Assembly (NCBI RefSeq): GCF_020510445.1 | Contig: NZ_JAHBAG010000001.1 | Coordinates: 1,774,501 to 1,838,500 of the forward strand | Direction of reading: 5' to 3' | Source: Hydrogenophaga taeniospiralis | Lineage (GTDB): Bacteria; Pseudomonadota; Gammaproteobacteria; Burkholderiales; Burkholderiaceae_C | Length of the DNA: 64,000 bases | Part shown: positions 45,629 through 53,999 of the stretch, piece after piece | How positions within the stretch are numbered: position 1 is the stretch's first letter | Layout: every line of letters starts with the position of its first letter | Notes under the pieces: model-generated | The model's database searches: none | Told to the model about the DNA's origin: nothing | Seen by the model: the letters and a program-made list of their open reading frames with translations, nothing else | Position numbers and translations under genes: made by a program

Positions 45629-46377
45629 GCGTCGCCCGCGTGTCCCCGCTGGTGGCCGCGTGGCGCGCGGTGCGGGCGCTGGTGCACGTATTGGGCGGGT
45701 TGTGGACCATCCGCAGCGAGTTCGGGCGGCTCACGCCCGCGCAGTGCGAGTTGCTGGTGCGCGAATGGTCGCGCCAGATGCTGCGCATCATGGGCGTGGA
45801 GCTGGTGGTGCGCGGCACGCCGCCCGCGCGCGGCCCGGTGCTGCTGGTGGCCAACCACGTCTCCTGGCTCGACATCCTGGTGATGAACGCGGCCCAGCCC
45901 GCGCGCTTCATCTCCAAGGCCGACGTGAAACACTGGCCGGTGCTGGGTGCGCTCATCACCGGGGTGGGCACGCTCTACATCGAGCGCGAGAGCCGGCGCG
46001 ACGCCATGCGCGTGGTGCACCAGATGGCCGAACGCCTGCGTGCCCAAGACACCATCGCCGTGTTTCCCGAAGGCACCACGGGCGACGGCCGTGCGCTGTT
46101 GCCGTTCCATGCCAACCTGTTCCAGGCGGCGATCTCGGCCAATGCGCCGGTGCTGCCGGTGGCGCTGGCTTTTGTCGACGGCGCCAGCGGACAACGCAGC
46201 GACGCCCCCCTGTTCATCGGCGACACCACCTTGCTGGCCTCCCTCTGGAGCACCTTGCGCGCCAGCGGCCTGCAGGCGGTGGTGCACTACGGCGAACCCC
46301 AGCGTTTTCAGGGGCGCGACCGGCGCACCTGGGCGCAGGACATGCGCGCCGAGGTGGCTCGCCTGCTCGGCCTCTGA
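45625..46377 (+). CDS. plsC: 1-acyl-sn-glycerol-3-phosphate acyltransferase (PlsC family)
   Basis: Membrane-associated acyltransferase of 250 residues that makes phosphatidate from lysophosphatidate. The catalytic NHxxxxD motif is NHVSWLD, block II is RFISKADVKHWPVLG, and block III is FPEGTTGDG. A hydrophobic N-terminal stretch anchors it. The GTG start overlaps the pyrC' stop, so it is coupled to the pyr genes; the physiological link is not obvious. Another family substrate, such as lyso-ornithine lipid, cannot be excluded. Confidence 0.88.
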   Translation: MSVARVSPLVAAWRAVRALVHVLGGLWTIRSEFGRLTPAQCELLVREWSRQMLRIMGVELVVRGTPPARGPVLLVANHVSWLDILVMNAAQPARFISKADVKHWPVLGALITGVGTLYIERESRRDAMRVVHQMAERLRAQDTIAVFPEGTTGDGRALLPFHANLFQAAISANAPVLPVALAFVDGASGQRSDAPLFIGDTTLLASLWSTLRASGLQAVVHYGEPQRFQGRDRRTWAQDMRAEVARLLGL

Positions 46378-46401
46378 GCCGCCACCGGAGCTCGAAGCGG
46401 T

Positions 46402-47055
46402 TCAGGCTTTGGCGGCGCGGGCGCGCTGCAGCATCAGCTCGGTGCTGGTCTTGCGATCGGCGTTCACCCGCTGCACCGCAGGCCGTTCACCGAGGCGCTT
46501 GAGGTAGTCGCGCACCGGCAGATCGGCCAGGTGGTCGCGGCCGTAGATGATCCTGGTGGCGCTGCTGACCAGCGGCAGGTGGACCGCGGCGGCGACGTCG
46601 GCCAGGGTGAACTTCTCTCCGGCGATGAAGGGCGAGAACATGGCCAGCTTGGCGAACGCGGCGACGTTCTTCTCCAGTTGCTGGCCCACCTTTTCCTTGG
46701 CCGCGTCGCTCACCTGGCCGCCAAAGAAGGCCTCGGGGTAGAGGTTGCGCGCCACGAGTTCCAGGTGCAGCTCGATGAAGCGCAGCAGCTCGCGCACCTT
46801 GGCCGCCGCGAAGGCGTCGCCGGGCAGGAGCGGGTGCTGGGGGTAGGTGTCTTCCAGGTATTCCAGGATCACCGTGGACTCGCACATCGGGCCCCGCTCG
46901 GTGAGCAGGTAGGGCACCTTGCCCAGCGGGCTGGCGGCCTTGTCGGTCTCGCCCACCCAGGCCAGCACCTCTTCAAACGGCACACCCTTTTCGAGCAGGG
47001 CGAGCTTGACCTTGTTGTAATAGTTGCTGGCGGCGAAGCCACAAAGCTTGAGCAT
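46402..47055 (-). CDS. Glutathione S-transferase family protein
   Basis: A 217-residue cytosolic GST. The N-terminal thioredoxin-like domain begins LKLCGFAASNYYNKVKLALLEKG and holds GKVPYLL with the cis-proline and ESTVILEYLEDTYP for glutathione binding. The all-helical C-terminal domain contains FTLADVAAAVHLP, the N-capping region of the fold. Substrate unknown. The ATG at 47055 gives the standard length; the frame stays open upstream without coding features. It is divergent from the copper block. Confidence 0.93.
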   Translation of the reverse strand: MLKLCGFAASNYYNKVKLALLEKGVPFEEVLAWVGETDKAASPLGKVPYLLTERGPMCESTVILEYLEDTYPQHPLLPGDAFAAAKVRELLRFIELHLELVARNLYPEAFFGGQVSDAAKEKVGQQLEKNVAAFAKLAMFSPFIAGEKFTLADVAAAVHLPLVSSATRIIYGRDHLADLPVRDYLKRLGERPAVQRVNADRKTSTELMLQRARAAKA

Positions 47056-47196
47056 GGGTTGTCTCCGGGTGGGGCCTGTTGGCAGCGGGTTTTGAGGCCC
47101 TGCATGGTATCGGCCGCCGGTGGCCACCGGGCGTCGCGCAGGCAACAGCGATTTGCCGAGCCGGGGCGTGGCGTGGCGGGCTGCTAAACTGCGCCG

Positions 47197-47583
47197 ATGC
47201 CGTTCGCCCGCGCCCACCGCCGTTTCACCGCCTGGCTGGCCATGCTCGCCATGGTGCTGGGCGCGCTGGCGCCCACCGTGGCGCAGGCGGTCGTGGCCTC
47301 TTCGGCGCACGACGGCTGGGTGCAGGTGTGCAGCGTCAGCGGCATGGTGTGGGTCCAGACCGATGCCGACCCGGCTTCCGGTGACGACAACCCCATGGCG
47401 TCCGGCACCATGGATTGCCCCTGGTGCAGCCTGCATGGCGGCGCAGCCGGGCTGCCGCCGGTGTCGGCGCACGCCGAGCCGCTGCGGCCGCAGGCCCAGC
47501 CGCTCCCGGTCTATTTCCACGCCGCCGCGCTGCGCGGCACCTGGGCCCCCGGCCTGGCCCGCGCGCCCCCGCTCTCCGCCTGA
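47197..47583 (+). CDS. DUF2946 protein, first copy
   Basis: A 128-residue secreted or membrane-anchored protein with N-terminal hydrophobic segment WLAMLAMVLGALAPTVAQA. DUF2946 is recognised by VQVCSVSGMVWVQ followed by MDCPWCSLHGG. The spaced cysteines and histidine suggest metal binding, and the family is regularly found beside copper genes. Function is not established. It is first in a plus-strand set with SCO, PCuAC and a second DUF2946. Confidence 0.82.
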   Translation: MPFARAHRRFTAWLAMLAMVLGALAPTVAQAVVASSAHDGWVQVCSVSGMVWVQTDADPASGDDNPMASGTMDCPWCSLHGGAAGLPPVSAHAEPLRPQAQPLPVYFHAAALRGTWAPGLARAPPLSA

Positions 47584-47648
47584 ACCCACCACGGTTGCAC
47601 ACCCCGTTCGTGGGTGCTGCGTGTGTTCCCTGATGTTCAGGAGGCCCC

Positions 47649-48308
47649 ATGCCTCGTTTTCCTGTCTCTCGTGCGGGTGCGCCCGCCGACCCCCGCCGCC
47701 GTGCGGCCACCCTGTGGCTGGGCGGGTTGGCCCTGGGCACGGGCGGCCTGCTCGCCGGTTGTGACCAGACACCCCTGGGCGCGCCGGCCCCGGTGTTCAA
47801 GGGCATCGACATCACCGGCGCCGCCTATGGGCGCCAGTTCGCGCTGACCGATTTCAACGGCCAACCGCGCACCCTGGCCGACTACCGCGGCCAGGTGGTG
47901 ATGCTGTATTTCGGCTTCGTGCAGTGCCCCGATGTGTGCCCCACGGCACTCACGCGGGCCGCCGCCGTGAAGCAGCAACTCGGCGCCGACGCCGCGCAGC
48001 TGCAGGTGATCTTCGTCACCGTGGACCCGGAGCGCGACACGCCCGAGCTGCTGCGCGACTACATGGCCGCGTTCGACCCCTCGTTCATGGCGCTCACGGG
48101 CAGCCCGGCGCAGATCAAGGCCGTGGCCGACGAATTCCGGGTCTATTACAAGAAGGTCCCGACCGGCAGCACCTACACCATGGACCACACCGCGCTGAGC
48201 TACCTGTTCGACCGCGAAGGCCGCATCCGCGTGGTGCTGCGCCACGAACAGACGGCCGACGACTACACCGCCGACATCCGGCAACTGCTGGCCCAGACGC
48301 CGGCCTGA
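47649..48308 (+). CDS. SCO1/SenC/PrrC family copper chaperone lipoprotein
   Basis: A 219-residue thioredoxin-fold protein that delivers copper to, or reduces, the CuA site of cytochrome oxidase. The lipobox LLAGC gives lipidation at C38. The copper ligands are C93 and C97 in CPDVCP and H180 in TMDHTALSYLF. VTVDPERDTPELL is also typical. It is followed by PCuAC, with which SCO proteins act in oxidase assembly. Confidence 0.95.
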   Translation: MPRFPVSRAGAPADPRRRAATLWLGGLALGTGGLLAGCDQTPLGAPAPVFKGIDITGAAYGRQFALTDFNGQPRTLADYRGQVVMLYFGFVQCPDVCPTALTRAAAVKQQLGADAAQLQVIFVTVDPERDTPELLRDYMAAFDPSFMALTGSPAQIKAVADEFRVYYKKVPTGSTYTMDHTALSYLFDREGRIRVVLRHEQTADDYTADIRQLLAQTPA

Positions 48309-48363
48309 AGCTTGCCCTTCTTTCCTTTTCTCTCAACCTTTCTCAACACAACAGGAGTTCCCC

Positions 48364-48840
48364 ATGAAAAAACTGCTCATCGCTTCGCTGCTCGCCGTCA
48401 CCGCCGGTGCCTGGGCACAGACCACGGTCAAGGTCGAAGACGCCTGGGTGCGCGGCACCGTGGCCACGCAAAAGGCCTCGGGCGCCTTCATGCGCCTCAC
48501 GCCCTCGGCCAACGCCCGTCTGGTGGCGGTCGAGTCGCCCGTGGCCGGTGTGGTGGAAATCCACGAAATGGCGATGGACAACGACGTCATGAAGATGCGC
48601 CAGGTCCCCGGTCTGGAGCTGGCCGCTGGCCGCACCACGGAGCTCAAGCCCGGGGGCCTTCACGTGATGCTGATGGACCTGAAACAGCCGCTCAAGGGCG
48701 GCGAGAGCGTGCCCCTCACCCTGGTGTTCGAAGACGCCGCCAAGCAGCGCTTCACGCAGGACATCAAGGCGCCCGTGACCGCGCTGGGCGGCGGCAATGC
48801 GGCCATGCCCATGAAGCCGGGCATGGAGCACAAGCACTGA
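48364..48840 (+). CDS. Periplasmic copper chaperone PCuAC
   Basis: A 158-residue cupredoxin-like protein with signal peptide KLLIASLLAVTAGAWAQ. The Cu(I)-binding H/M motif is complete: H67 with M76 or M78, then H100 and M102 in GGLHVMLMDL. A Met/His-rich C-terminal tail (NAAMPMKPGMEHKH) can bind Cu(II). It hands copper to SCO and to oxidase CuA. GGAG precedes the ATG. Confidence 0.95.
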   Translation: MKKLLIASLLAVTAGAWAQTTVKVEDAWVRGTVATQKASGAFMRLTPSANARLVAVESPVAGVVEIHEMAMDNDVMKMRQVPGLELAAGRTTELKPGGLHVMLMDLKQPLKGGESVPLTLVFEDAAKQRFTQDIKAPVTALGGGNAAMPMKPGMEHKH

Positions 48841-48887
48841 GCCTCGACGGTCTGCGCCGAGTCGCCTTCGTCTGATCCGAAAAACCC

Positions 48888-49277
48888 ATGCCGGTCCGCC
48901 CGATGCGCCTGCTTGCGCGCGCCCTGCTGGGCGCGATGCTGCTGGCCGCGCTCGCGCCGGCCATCTCGCGCACGCTGGCCTTCACGCGCGGGGTGGGCGA
49001 CTGGGTGGAAATCTGCACCCCCAGCGGGATGCGCTGGGTGCAGCTGCGGGCCCCCACCCCGCAAGGCGCCGCGGCCGATGCCGACGATCTGGCCCACGCG
49101 CTGGATTTCTGTGGCCATTGCAGCCTGGCGGCCGAACGGTTTGCGCCGCTGATCCCGAGTCTACCGGCCGTGGCGGTCCTGCCCGGCCAGCGTTCCCCAC
49201 CCGGGTACATCGCCCGTGCCGCGCTGTCCTGCGCAGCGCCTCACCCCGCCGCGCGCGGTCCCCCGCTCCTGGTCTGA
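48888..49277 (+). CDS. DUF2946 protein, second copy
   Basis: A 129-residue protein with an N-terminal hydrophobic segment (ALLGAMLLAALAPAISRTLA) and the DUF2946 core VEICTPSGMRWVQ, followed by LDFCGHCSLAAE. It is homologous to the first copy 1.7 kb upstream, with the same order of C, CxxC and a short Pro-rich tail, but clearly diverged. It is probably a membrane-anchored metal-site protein of the copper block. Confidence 0.8.
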   Translation: MPVRPMRLLARALLGAMLLAALAPAISRTLAFTRGVGDWVEICTPSGMRWVQLRAPTPQGAAADADDLAHALDFCGHCSLAAERFAPLIPSLPAVAVLPGQRSPPGYIARAALSCAAPHPAARGPPLLV

Positions 49278-49362
49278 CCCACCGGCCTCCCGTTGTGGAG
49301 GCCCCCGTCTTGCCGCCGCTGCACGCCATCGGCGGCCGGTTCGTCAGTTTCAGGAGCCCCTC

Positions 49363-50016
49363 ATGACCCCCTCCGTCCGTCCGGACGCGCGCGCCTTTGC
49401 GAAGGCCGAGTCCGTTTTTCTCGCCGGTGAAACCGGCCCCGTGTGGCGCGTGGTTGAAGGCGTCGTTCGCCTCGACCGCGACAGCGGTCCGATCCGCCAG
49501 CCGGTGCAGCTTGCCCTGCCGGGCGATCTGATCGGCATCGATGCCCTGTGCGAGCGGCGCTACCAGTTCAGCGCCACCGCCTTCACCGCCTGCCGTCTGG
49601 TGCCCGTGCCGCTGGGCGCCAGCGGTCCGCGCGTGCCGCTGCTGCAGCAAGCCCTGCTGCAGCACCAGGACCGCAGCGAAGACATGACCGCCCTGCGCAC
49701 CGGCAGCGTGCCGCAGCGCATCACCCACCTGCTGTGCCTGATGGGCCTGGAGTGGCGGCCCGACGGGAGGGCGTTGGGTGGTGAGGCCGATGCCATCCGC
49801 GACGCCTTGCCCACCCTGCGCGAGGTGGCGCAGGTGGTCGATGCGAAGACCGAGACCGTGTGCCGTGCGTTGGCGCAACTGTTGCCCCCGCGCAGCCGCA
49901 AGAGCGGACCGGTGCGCGCCGTGCGCGACTGGTCGAGCACCGCCCCCGGGCGCCTGGCCACGGCCTGGGCGGCCCACGCGGCACCGCCCATCTGCTGCAG
50001 GACATCCCCGGCGTGA
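49363..50016 (+). CDS. Crp/Fnr family transcriptional regulator with altered C-terminus
   Basis: A 217-residue regulator. A reduced cyclic-nucleotide-type barrel (VFLAGETGPVWRVVEGVVRLDR, LPGDLIGIDALCERRYQFSATA) leads through a dimer helix to a helix-turn-helix (LREVAQVVDAKTETVCRALAQL). There are no Fnr cysteine clusters. The last ~35 residues (VRDWSSTAPGRLATAWAAHAAP and on) are unlike the family. They run in another frame into the TonB-receptor remnant, so the natural end was probably lost or shifted. The position suggests it once controlled the copper genes or the receptor. Confidence 0.75.
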   Translation: MTPSVRPDARAFAKAESVFLAGETGPVWRVVEGVVRLDRDSGPIRQPVQLALPGDLIGIDALCERRYQFSATAFTACRLVPVPLGASGPRVPLLQQALLQHQDRSEDMTALRTGSVPQRITHLLCLMGLEWRPDGRALGGEADAIRDALPTLREVAQVVDAKTETVCRALAQLLPPRSRKSGPVRAVRDWSSTAPGRLATAWAAHAAPPICCRTSPA

Positions 50017-50288
50017 GCCTCGACGGCGCCGGGGGCGTGTCCAGCCTGCCCTCGGCGGCGGCATCCTGGCCGAGGCGCGCGCCAAACATGGGTGAAAGCG
50101 ACCGCCTGCGCGCGGGCACGGATCTGCAGCGCTACCGCATCAACGACTGGTGGACGCCCACGGGCGGCGCCTGCGTCGGCCAGGGCACCACGATGAGCAA
50201 ACCCATGCTGCCCAACCACCCGCAGTGGGGCACGGCCGTGCCGGGCATGGGCCGCACGGTGTACGCGGGCGTGAACCTGAAGTTCTGA
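49986..50288 (+). pseudogene. TonB-dependent receptor remnant (internal deletion)
   Basis: Two separate parts of an outer-membrane receptor stand close together. First is a plug-domain stretch LLQDIPGVSLDGAGGVSSLP (from about 49989). Some 60 codons later comes a typical last-strand region (GACVGQGTTMSKPM, then GMGRTVYAGVNLKF with the terminal phenylalanine of beta-barrel proteins). A complete receptor needs about 600-750 residues, so nearly the whole barrel is missing. No signal peptide or start can be assigned. The 5' end overlaps the Crp/Fnr gene in another frame. Position after SCO and PCuAC suggests a copper-related receptor originally. Confidence 0.7.
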
Positions 50289-50386
50289 GCTTGCCGTGCG
50301 GTTGAGGAGGGCGCCGCGAGTGCGCCGTCCTCAACGTGCCACCCGGGTGGGTGCTGCCCGCAGCCGCAGCGGACCGCCGAACCCGA

Positions 50387-51511
50387 TCAGAGGAGGGTGT
50401 CGGCGACCGGCCTCTTGGCGCCCGGCGCGGGTGGCGAGGTGGCGCCGGCGCCGCGCGCGAACGTGACCACGTGGTCCACCTCGGCGCGGATGCCGATCCA
50501 CTCGCCCACCGCGTGGTTGTGGTGCGAGGGCACGTGGGTCATCAGCACCTCGCCACTGGCCAGGCGCAGGGTGTAGAGAAATTCGGAGCCGCGAAACGCC
50601 TTGCGGATGATCTGCGCCTTGGCCGGCGCGCCGTCGTCGTGCACGATGTCGTCGGCGCGCAGCAGCACGTCGCACAGCCCCGCCTCGTAGGCGCTGGGCA
50701 GCGGGCATTCGTCCACGTCGTGCAGCGCGCCCAGCGGCGTCTGCACCGACACCTCGGTGCCCACCAGCTGGATCTGCGCCGGCGCGAACACCCCGTGGCC
50801 GATGAACTCGGCCACAAAGCGCGTGGCCGGGCGGTGGTAGAGCGCGTAGGCGTCGTCCCACTGGTGCAGATGGCCCTCGTGCATGACGCCGATCACGTCG
50901 CCAATGGCAAAGGCTTCGAGCTGGTCGTGCGTGACGAACAGGGCGGTGGCGCCCGCGGCCTTCAGGATGCCGCGCACCTCGTGCGCCAGGCGCTCGCGCA
51001 GGTCCACGTCGAGGTTGGAAAACGGCTCGTCCAGCAGCAGCAGGCGCGGGCGCGGCGCCAGCGCGCGGGCCAGCGCCACACGCTGCTGCTGCCCGCCCGA
51101 GAGTTCGTGCGGAAAGCGGCGCTGCAGGCCGTCCAGCCCCACCAGCTGGAGCACCTCGGCCACGCGGGCCTCGCGTTCGGCGCGTGGCAGGCGGTCGATG
51201 CCGAAGGCCACGTTGCGGCCCACGTCCAGGTGCGGAAACAGCGCGTAGTCCTGGAACACCATGCCAATGCGGCGCTGCTCGGCCGGCATGTGGCGCTGGC
51301 CGTCGCTCACGGTCTCGCCTTCGAGCGTGATGCTGCCGCTGCTGGCGCGCTCCAGCCCGGCCACGGCGCGCAGCAGCGTGGTCTTGCCGCAGCCCGAAGG
51401 GCCGATCAGCACGCCGATGTCGCCGGCACGCAGGCCCAGCGACACGCCGTCCACCGCCGCTTGCGGCTGGTCGGCGTAGTGCACACGCAGTTGCGAGACG
51501 TTCAGGAACAT
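50387..51511 (-). CDS. fbpC: Iron(III)-type ABC transporter ATP-binding protein (FbpC-like)
   Basis: A 374-residue ABC ATPase of the FbpC/AfuC type. Walker A GPSGCGKTTLLRAV, Q-loop FQDYALF, signature LSGGQQQRVALARAL, Walker B LLLLDEPFSNLD, H-loop FVTHDQLEAF. The C-terminal TOBE-like regulatory domain (about 260-350) contains LRADDIV. It powers the permease encoded on the opposite strand 150 bases away. The family moves ferric iron delivered by a periplasmic protein, but related members move thiamine, spermidine or sulfate, so the substrate remains an inference. Confidence 0.88.
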   Translation of the reverse strand: MFLNVSQLRVHYADQPQAAVDGVSLGLRAGDIGVLIGPSGCGKTTLLRAVAGLERASSGSITLEGETVSDGQRHMPAEQRRIGMVFQDYALFPHLDVGRNVAFGIDRLPRAEREARVAEVLQLVGLDGLQRRFPHELSGGQQQRVALARALAPRPRLLLLDEPFSNLDVDLRERLAHEVRGILKAAGATALFVTHDQLEAFAIGDVIGVMHEGHLHQWDDAYALYHRPATRFVAEFIGHGVFAPAQIQLVGTEVSVQTPLGALHDVDECPLPSAYEAGLCDVLLRADDIVHDDGAPAKAQIIRKAFRGSEFLYTLRLASGEVLMTHVPSHHNHAVGEWIGIRAEVDHVVTFARGAGATSPPAPGAKRPVADTLL

Positions 51512-51518
51512 GGCACTG

Positions 51519-51536
51519 ATTGTAGATAACTACAAT
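51519..51536. promoter_or_regulatory. Palindrome upstream of fbpC (operator candidate)
   Basis: ATTGTAG-ATAA-CTACAAT is a perfect inverted repeat with 7-base arms, only 8 bases before the fbpC start. It lies in the AT-rich part of the intergenic region shared with the divergent permease. The context AACTACAATTCTCATTTG is Fur-box-like in composition but not a clear Fur site. A metal-responsive operator is likely; the protein is unknown. Confidence 0.55.
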
Positions 51537-51662
51537 TCTCATTTGTGTTGATGCGCGTCAATGTCCGACCCTGGTCCTGTGGCGTGTGGGCCGTGCCATC
51601 ATCCACGCGTTGTTTGCGCCCATTACCCCCGTCCGTTTCCTCACCCACCTCCATTGCCCTTC

Positions 51663-53270
51663 ATGCTGCGCTGGCTGGCCCCGACCCTGTTGCTCCTGCT
51701 GGCCCTGGCGCTGACGCTGCCCGTGCTCGCGCTCGGGGCGTCCTGGCTGCAGTTCGACGCCGTGGCGCGCGATGTGCTCAGCCAGATGGCGCAGACCGTG
51801 CTGCCGGAGTACGCGCTCACCACGCTGCTGCTGTGCGTGAGCGTCGCGGTGGGCGTGGCCGTGGTGGGCATGACCACCGCCAGCGCGGTCACCCTGTTCG
51901 ACTTCCCCGGCCGGCGCTTCTTTGAATGGGCGCTGCTGCTGCCCCTGGCCATGCCGGCCTACGTGGTCGCTTACGCCTACACCGACTTCCTCCAGTTCAG
52001 CGGCCCGCTGCAGGTGGGCCTGCGCGAAGGTTTCGGCCTGAGCGGGCGGGTGTTCCCCGAAATCCGCAACACGCCCGGTGCGGTCTGGGTGTTCACCTTT
52101 TCGCTCTACCCCTATGTGTACCTGCTGGCGCGTACCGCGCTGGCCGAACGCGCTGCCCAGCTGATGGAAGCGGCGCGCCTGCTCGGCGCACCGCTGGCCC
52201 GGCGCATCCGCGAGGTGGCGCTGCCGCTGGCGCGCCCGGCCGTGGCCGCTGGCGTGGCGCTCGCGCTCATGGAAACCCTGGCCGACTTCGGCGTGGCCAG
52301 CTACTTCGGCATCCAGACCTTCACCGCCGGCATCTACAAAGCCTGGCTCTCCATGGACAACCGCCTGGCCGCCGCGCAGCTGGCCACCGTGCTGCTCGCC
52401 ACCGTGGCCCTGCTGCTCTGGCTGGAGCGCCGCGCCCAGCACCGCATGCGCTTTGCCTCGCTGCGCGGCCAGCGCGCAGGCAGCGCCGAGGCGCAGCCGG
52501 TGCGCCTGCGCGGCGGTCGCGCGGTGCTGGCCGTGGTGGCCTGCGGCCTGCCCATCCTGTTCGGGTTCGTCCTGCCCGTGCTCTTCATGCTGCGCCCGCT
52601 CATCGGCGGCTGGGACGAACTGCCCTGGACCATGTTCGTGCAGTGGTCGCGCAACAGCGTCTGGCTCGCCGGCCTGAGCGCCGCGCTGGCCACCTTCATC
52701 GCGCTGGCGCTGGCGTTCGCGCTGCGCGCGCGACCCGGCGTGGTCACGCGCGGCGTGGTGCAGCTCGCCAGCCTGGGCTACGCGGTGCCGGGCGCGGTGA
52801 TCGTGGTCGGCATCCTGCTGCCGGTGGGTTGGGTGCAGATGGTCCGGCCCGAGACCAGCGTGGGCTACTTCGTCACCGCCACCGTGCTGGGCATCGTCTG
52901 GGCCTACCTGGTGCGTTTCACCGCGGTGGCGCTGCAGTCGGTGCAGAGCGGCTACGCCCGCATCCCCGGCAGCCTGGACGACTCGGCCCGCATGCTCGGC
53001 ACCACCGGCGCCGGCCTGGCCGCGCGCGTGCACTGGCCGCTGCTCAAGCGCTCCACCGCCGCCGCCCTGCTGCTGGTGTTCGTGGACGTCATGAAGGAAC
53101 TGCCCGCCACGCTGGTGCTGCGCCCCTTCAACAGCGACACCCTGGCCGTGGTGACCTACCAGCTCGCACGCGACGAGCGCCTGGGCGAAGCCGCCTTGCC
53201 CGCGCTCACGCTGGTGCTGGTGGGGCTGGTGCCCGTGATTCTGTTGAGCCGGACGCTGCGGGCGCGGTAG
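51663..53270 (+). CDS. fbpB: Iron(III)-type ABC transporter permease (FbpB-like)
   Basis: A 535-residue inner-membrane permease formed of two fused transmembrane units with about 12 helices. Each half carries an ATPase-contact (EAA) loop: EAARLLGAPLARRIREVALPLARPA in the first and DDSARMLGTTGAGLAARVHWPLLKRS in the second. The duplicate-EAA structure is typical of FbpB/SfuB. The start MLRWLAPTL at 51663 places TM1 correctly. No periplasmic binding-protein gene (fbpA) lies next to it; the next gene is a VOC protein. Confidence 0.9.
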   Translation: MLRWLAPTLLLLLALALTLPVLALGASWLQFDAVARDVLSQMAQTVLPEYALTTLLLCVSVAVGVAVVGMTTASAVTLFDFPGRRFFEWALLLPLAMPAYVVAYAYTDFLQFSGPLQVGLREGFGLSGRVFPEIRNTPGAVWVFTFSLYPYVYLLARTALAERAAQLMEAARLLGAPLARRIREVALPLARPAVAAGVALALMETLADFGVASYFGIQTFTAGIYKAWLSMDNRLAAAQLATVLLATVALLLWLERRAQHRMRFASLRGQRAGSAEAQPVRLRGGRAVLAVVACGLPILFGFVLPVLFMLRPLIGGWDELPWTMFVQWSRNSVWLAGLSAALATFIALALAFALRARPGVVTRGVVQLASLGYAVPGAVIVVGILLPVGWVQMVRPETSVGYFVTATVLGIVWAYLVRFTAVALQSVQSGYARIPGSLDDSARMLGTTGAGLAARVHWPLLKRSTAAALLLVFVDVMKELPATLVLRPFNSDTLAVVTYQLARDERLGEAALPALTLVLVGLVPVILLSRTLRAR

Positions 53271-53313
53271 GGCGCTTCGGCGCCAGGGATCGGTCCGCAG
53301 GATCCCATCGCCG

Positions 53314-53742
53314 TCAGGTCGGCCGCATCTCCTTCGGCCCCCCGTTCACCGCCCAGGCCGTGCCAAACCGGTCGGTCAGCATGCCGAAGGTGGCGGCCCA
53401 GAAGGTGGCGGCCAGGGGCATCTGTACGGTGCCGCCTTGGGCGAGGGCGTTGAACACGCGTTCGGCGTCGGCCACGCCGGGGTAGGTCAGCGCCATCATC
53501 ACGCCCTTCATGCCATCGAAGGGCATGCCGGGCGGTGTGTCGCCGGCCATCAGGGCGAAGTCGGGGTGCGCCAGGTAGGCGTGCATGATCTTGTCGGCGT
53601 GTTCGGGCGGCACCGGGTCGCCGTCGGGCATCTGCCCGAACGTGATCAGGGCTTCGAGCTTGGCGTCGAGCACCTTGGCGTAGAACGCCATGGCTTCGGC
53701 GCAGTCGCCGTCGAAGGACAGGTAGGCACACAGCTGTGGCAT
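53314..53742 (-). CDS. VOC family protein (PhnB-like)
   Basis: A 142-residue glyoxalase/bleomycin-resistance superfamily protein of the PhnB-like subgroup. Two beta-alpha-beta units are visible: AYLSFDGDCAEAMAFYAKVL and FNALAQGGTVQMPLAATFWA. The end TDRFGTAWAVNGG is typical of PhnB proteins. Function is not established for the subgroup. The ATG at 53742 gives the standard N-terminus MPQLCAYLSFDG. Confidence 0.9.
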   Translation of the reverse strand: MPQLCAYLSFDGDCAEAMAFYAKVLDAKLEALITFGQMPDGDPVPPEHADKIMHAYLAHPDFALMAGDTPPGMPFDGMKGVMMALTYPGVADAERVFNALAQGGTVQMPLAATFWAATFGMLTDRFGTAWAVNGGPKEMRPT

Positions 53743-53999
53743 GGGTTTCCTTTCAAGGGTGGTTTCGGGGTCGTGCATGGGAACGACGGACCAGACCCGC
53801 GGTTTTCGACACGAGCCCGGTGCGCGCCGACGAGCGGTCGGCCGGGTTCGGCGGTGCACCGGGTGGCCGTACTGGGGCCATCGCCGATTTTTCTGGCCGC
53901 GCGTGGAGTGCTCGCCACATCGCGGTGGTCGGTGCGGACACAATCTCCCCGACAGCAGGCGTTTCGTTTTCAACCCACGACCCAGGAAGGACAGAAGAC

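Noticed and set aside
51517..51545. Fur box before fbpC
   Set aside because: The sequence is a perfect palindrome but does not match the GATAAT-type Fur consensus well, so it is listed only as an operator of unknown regulator.
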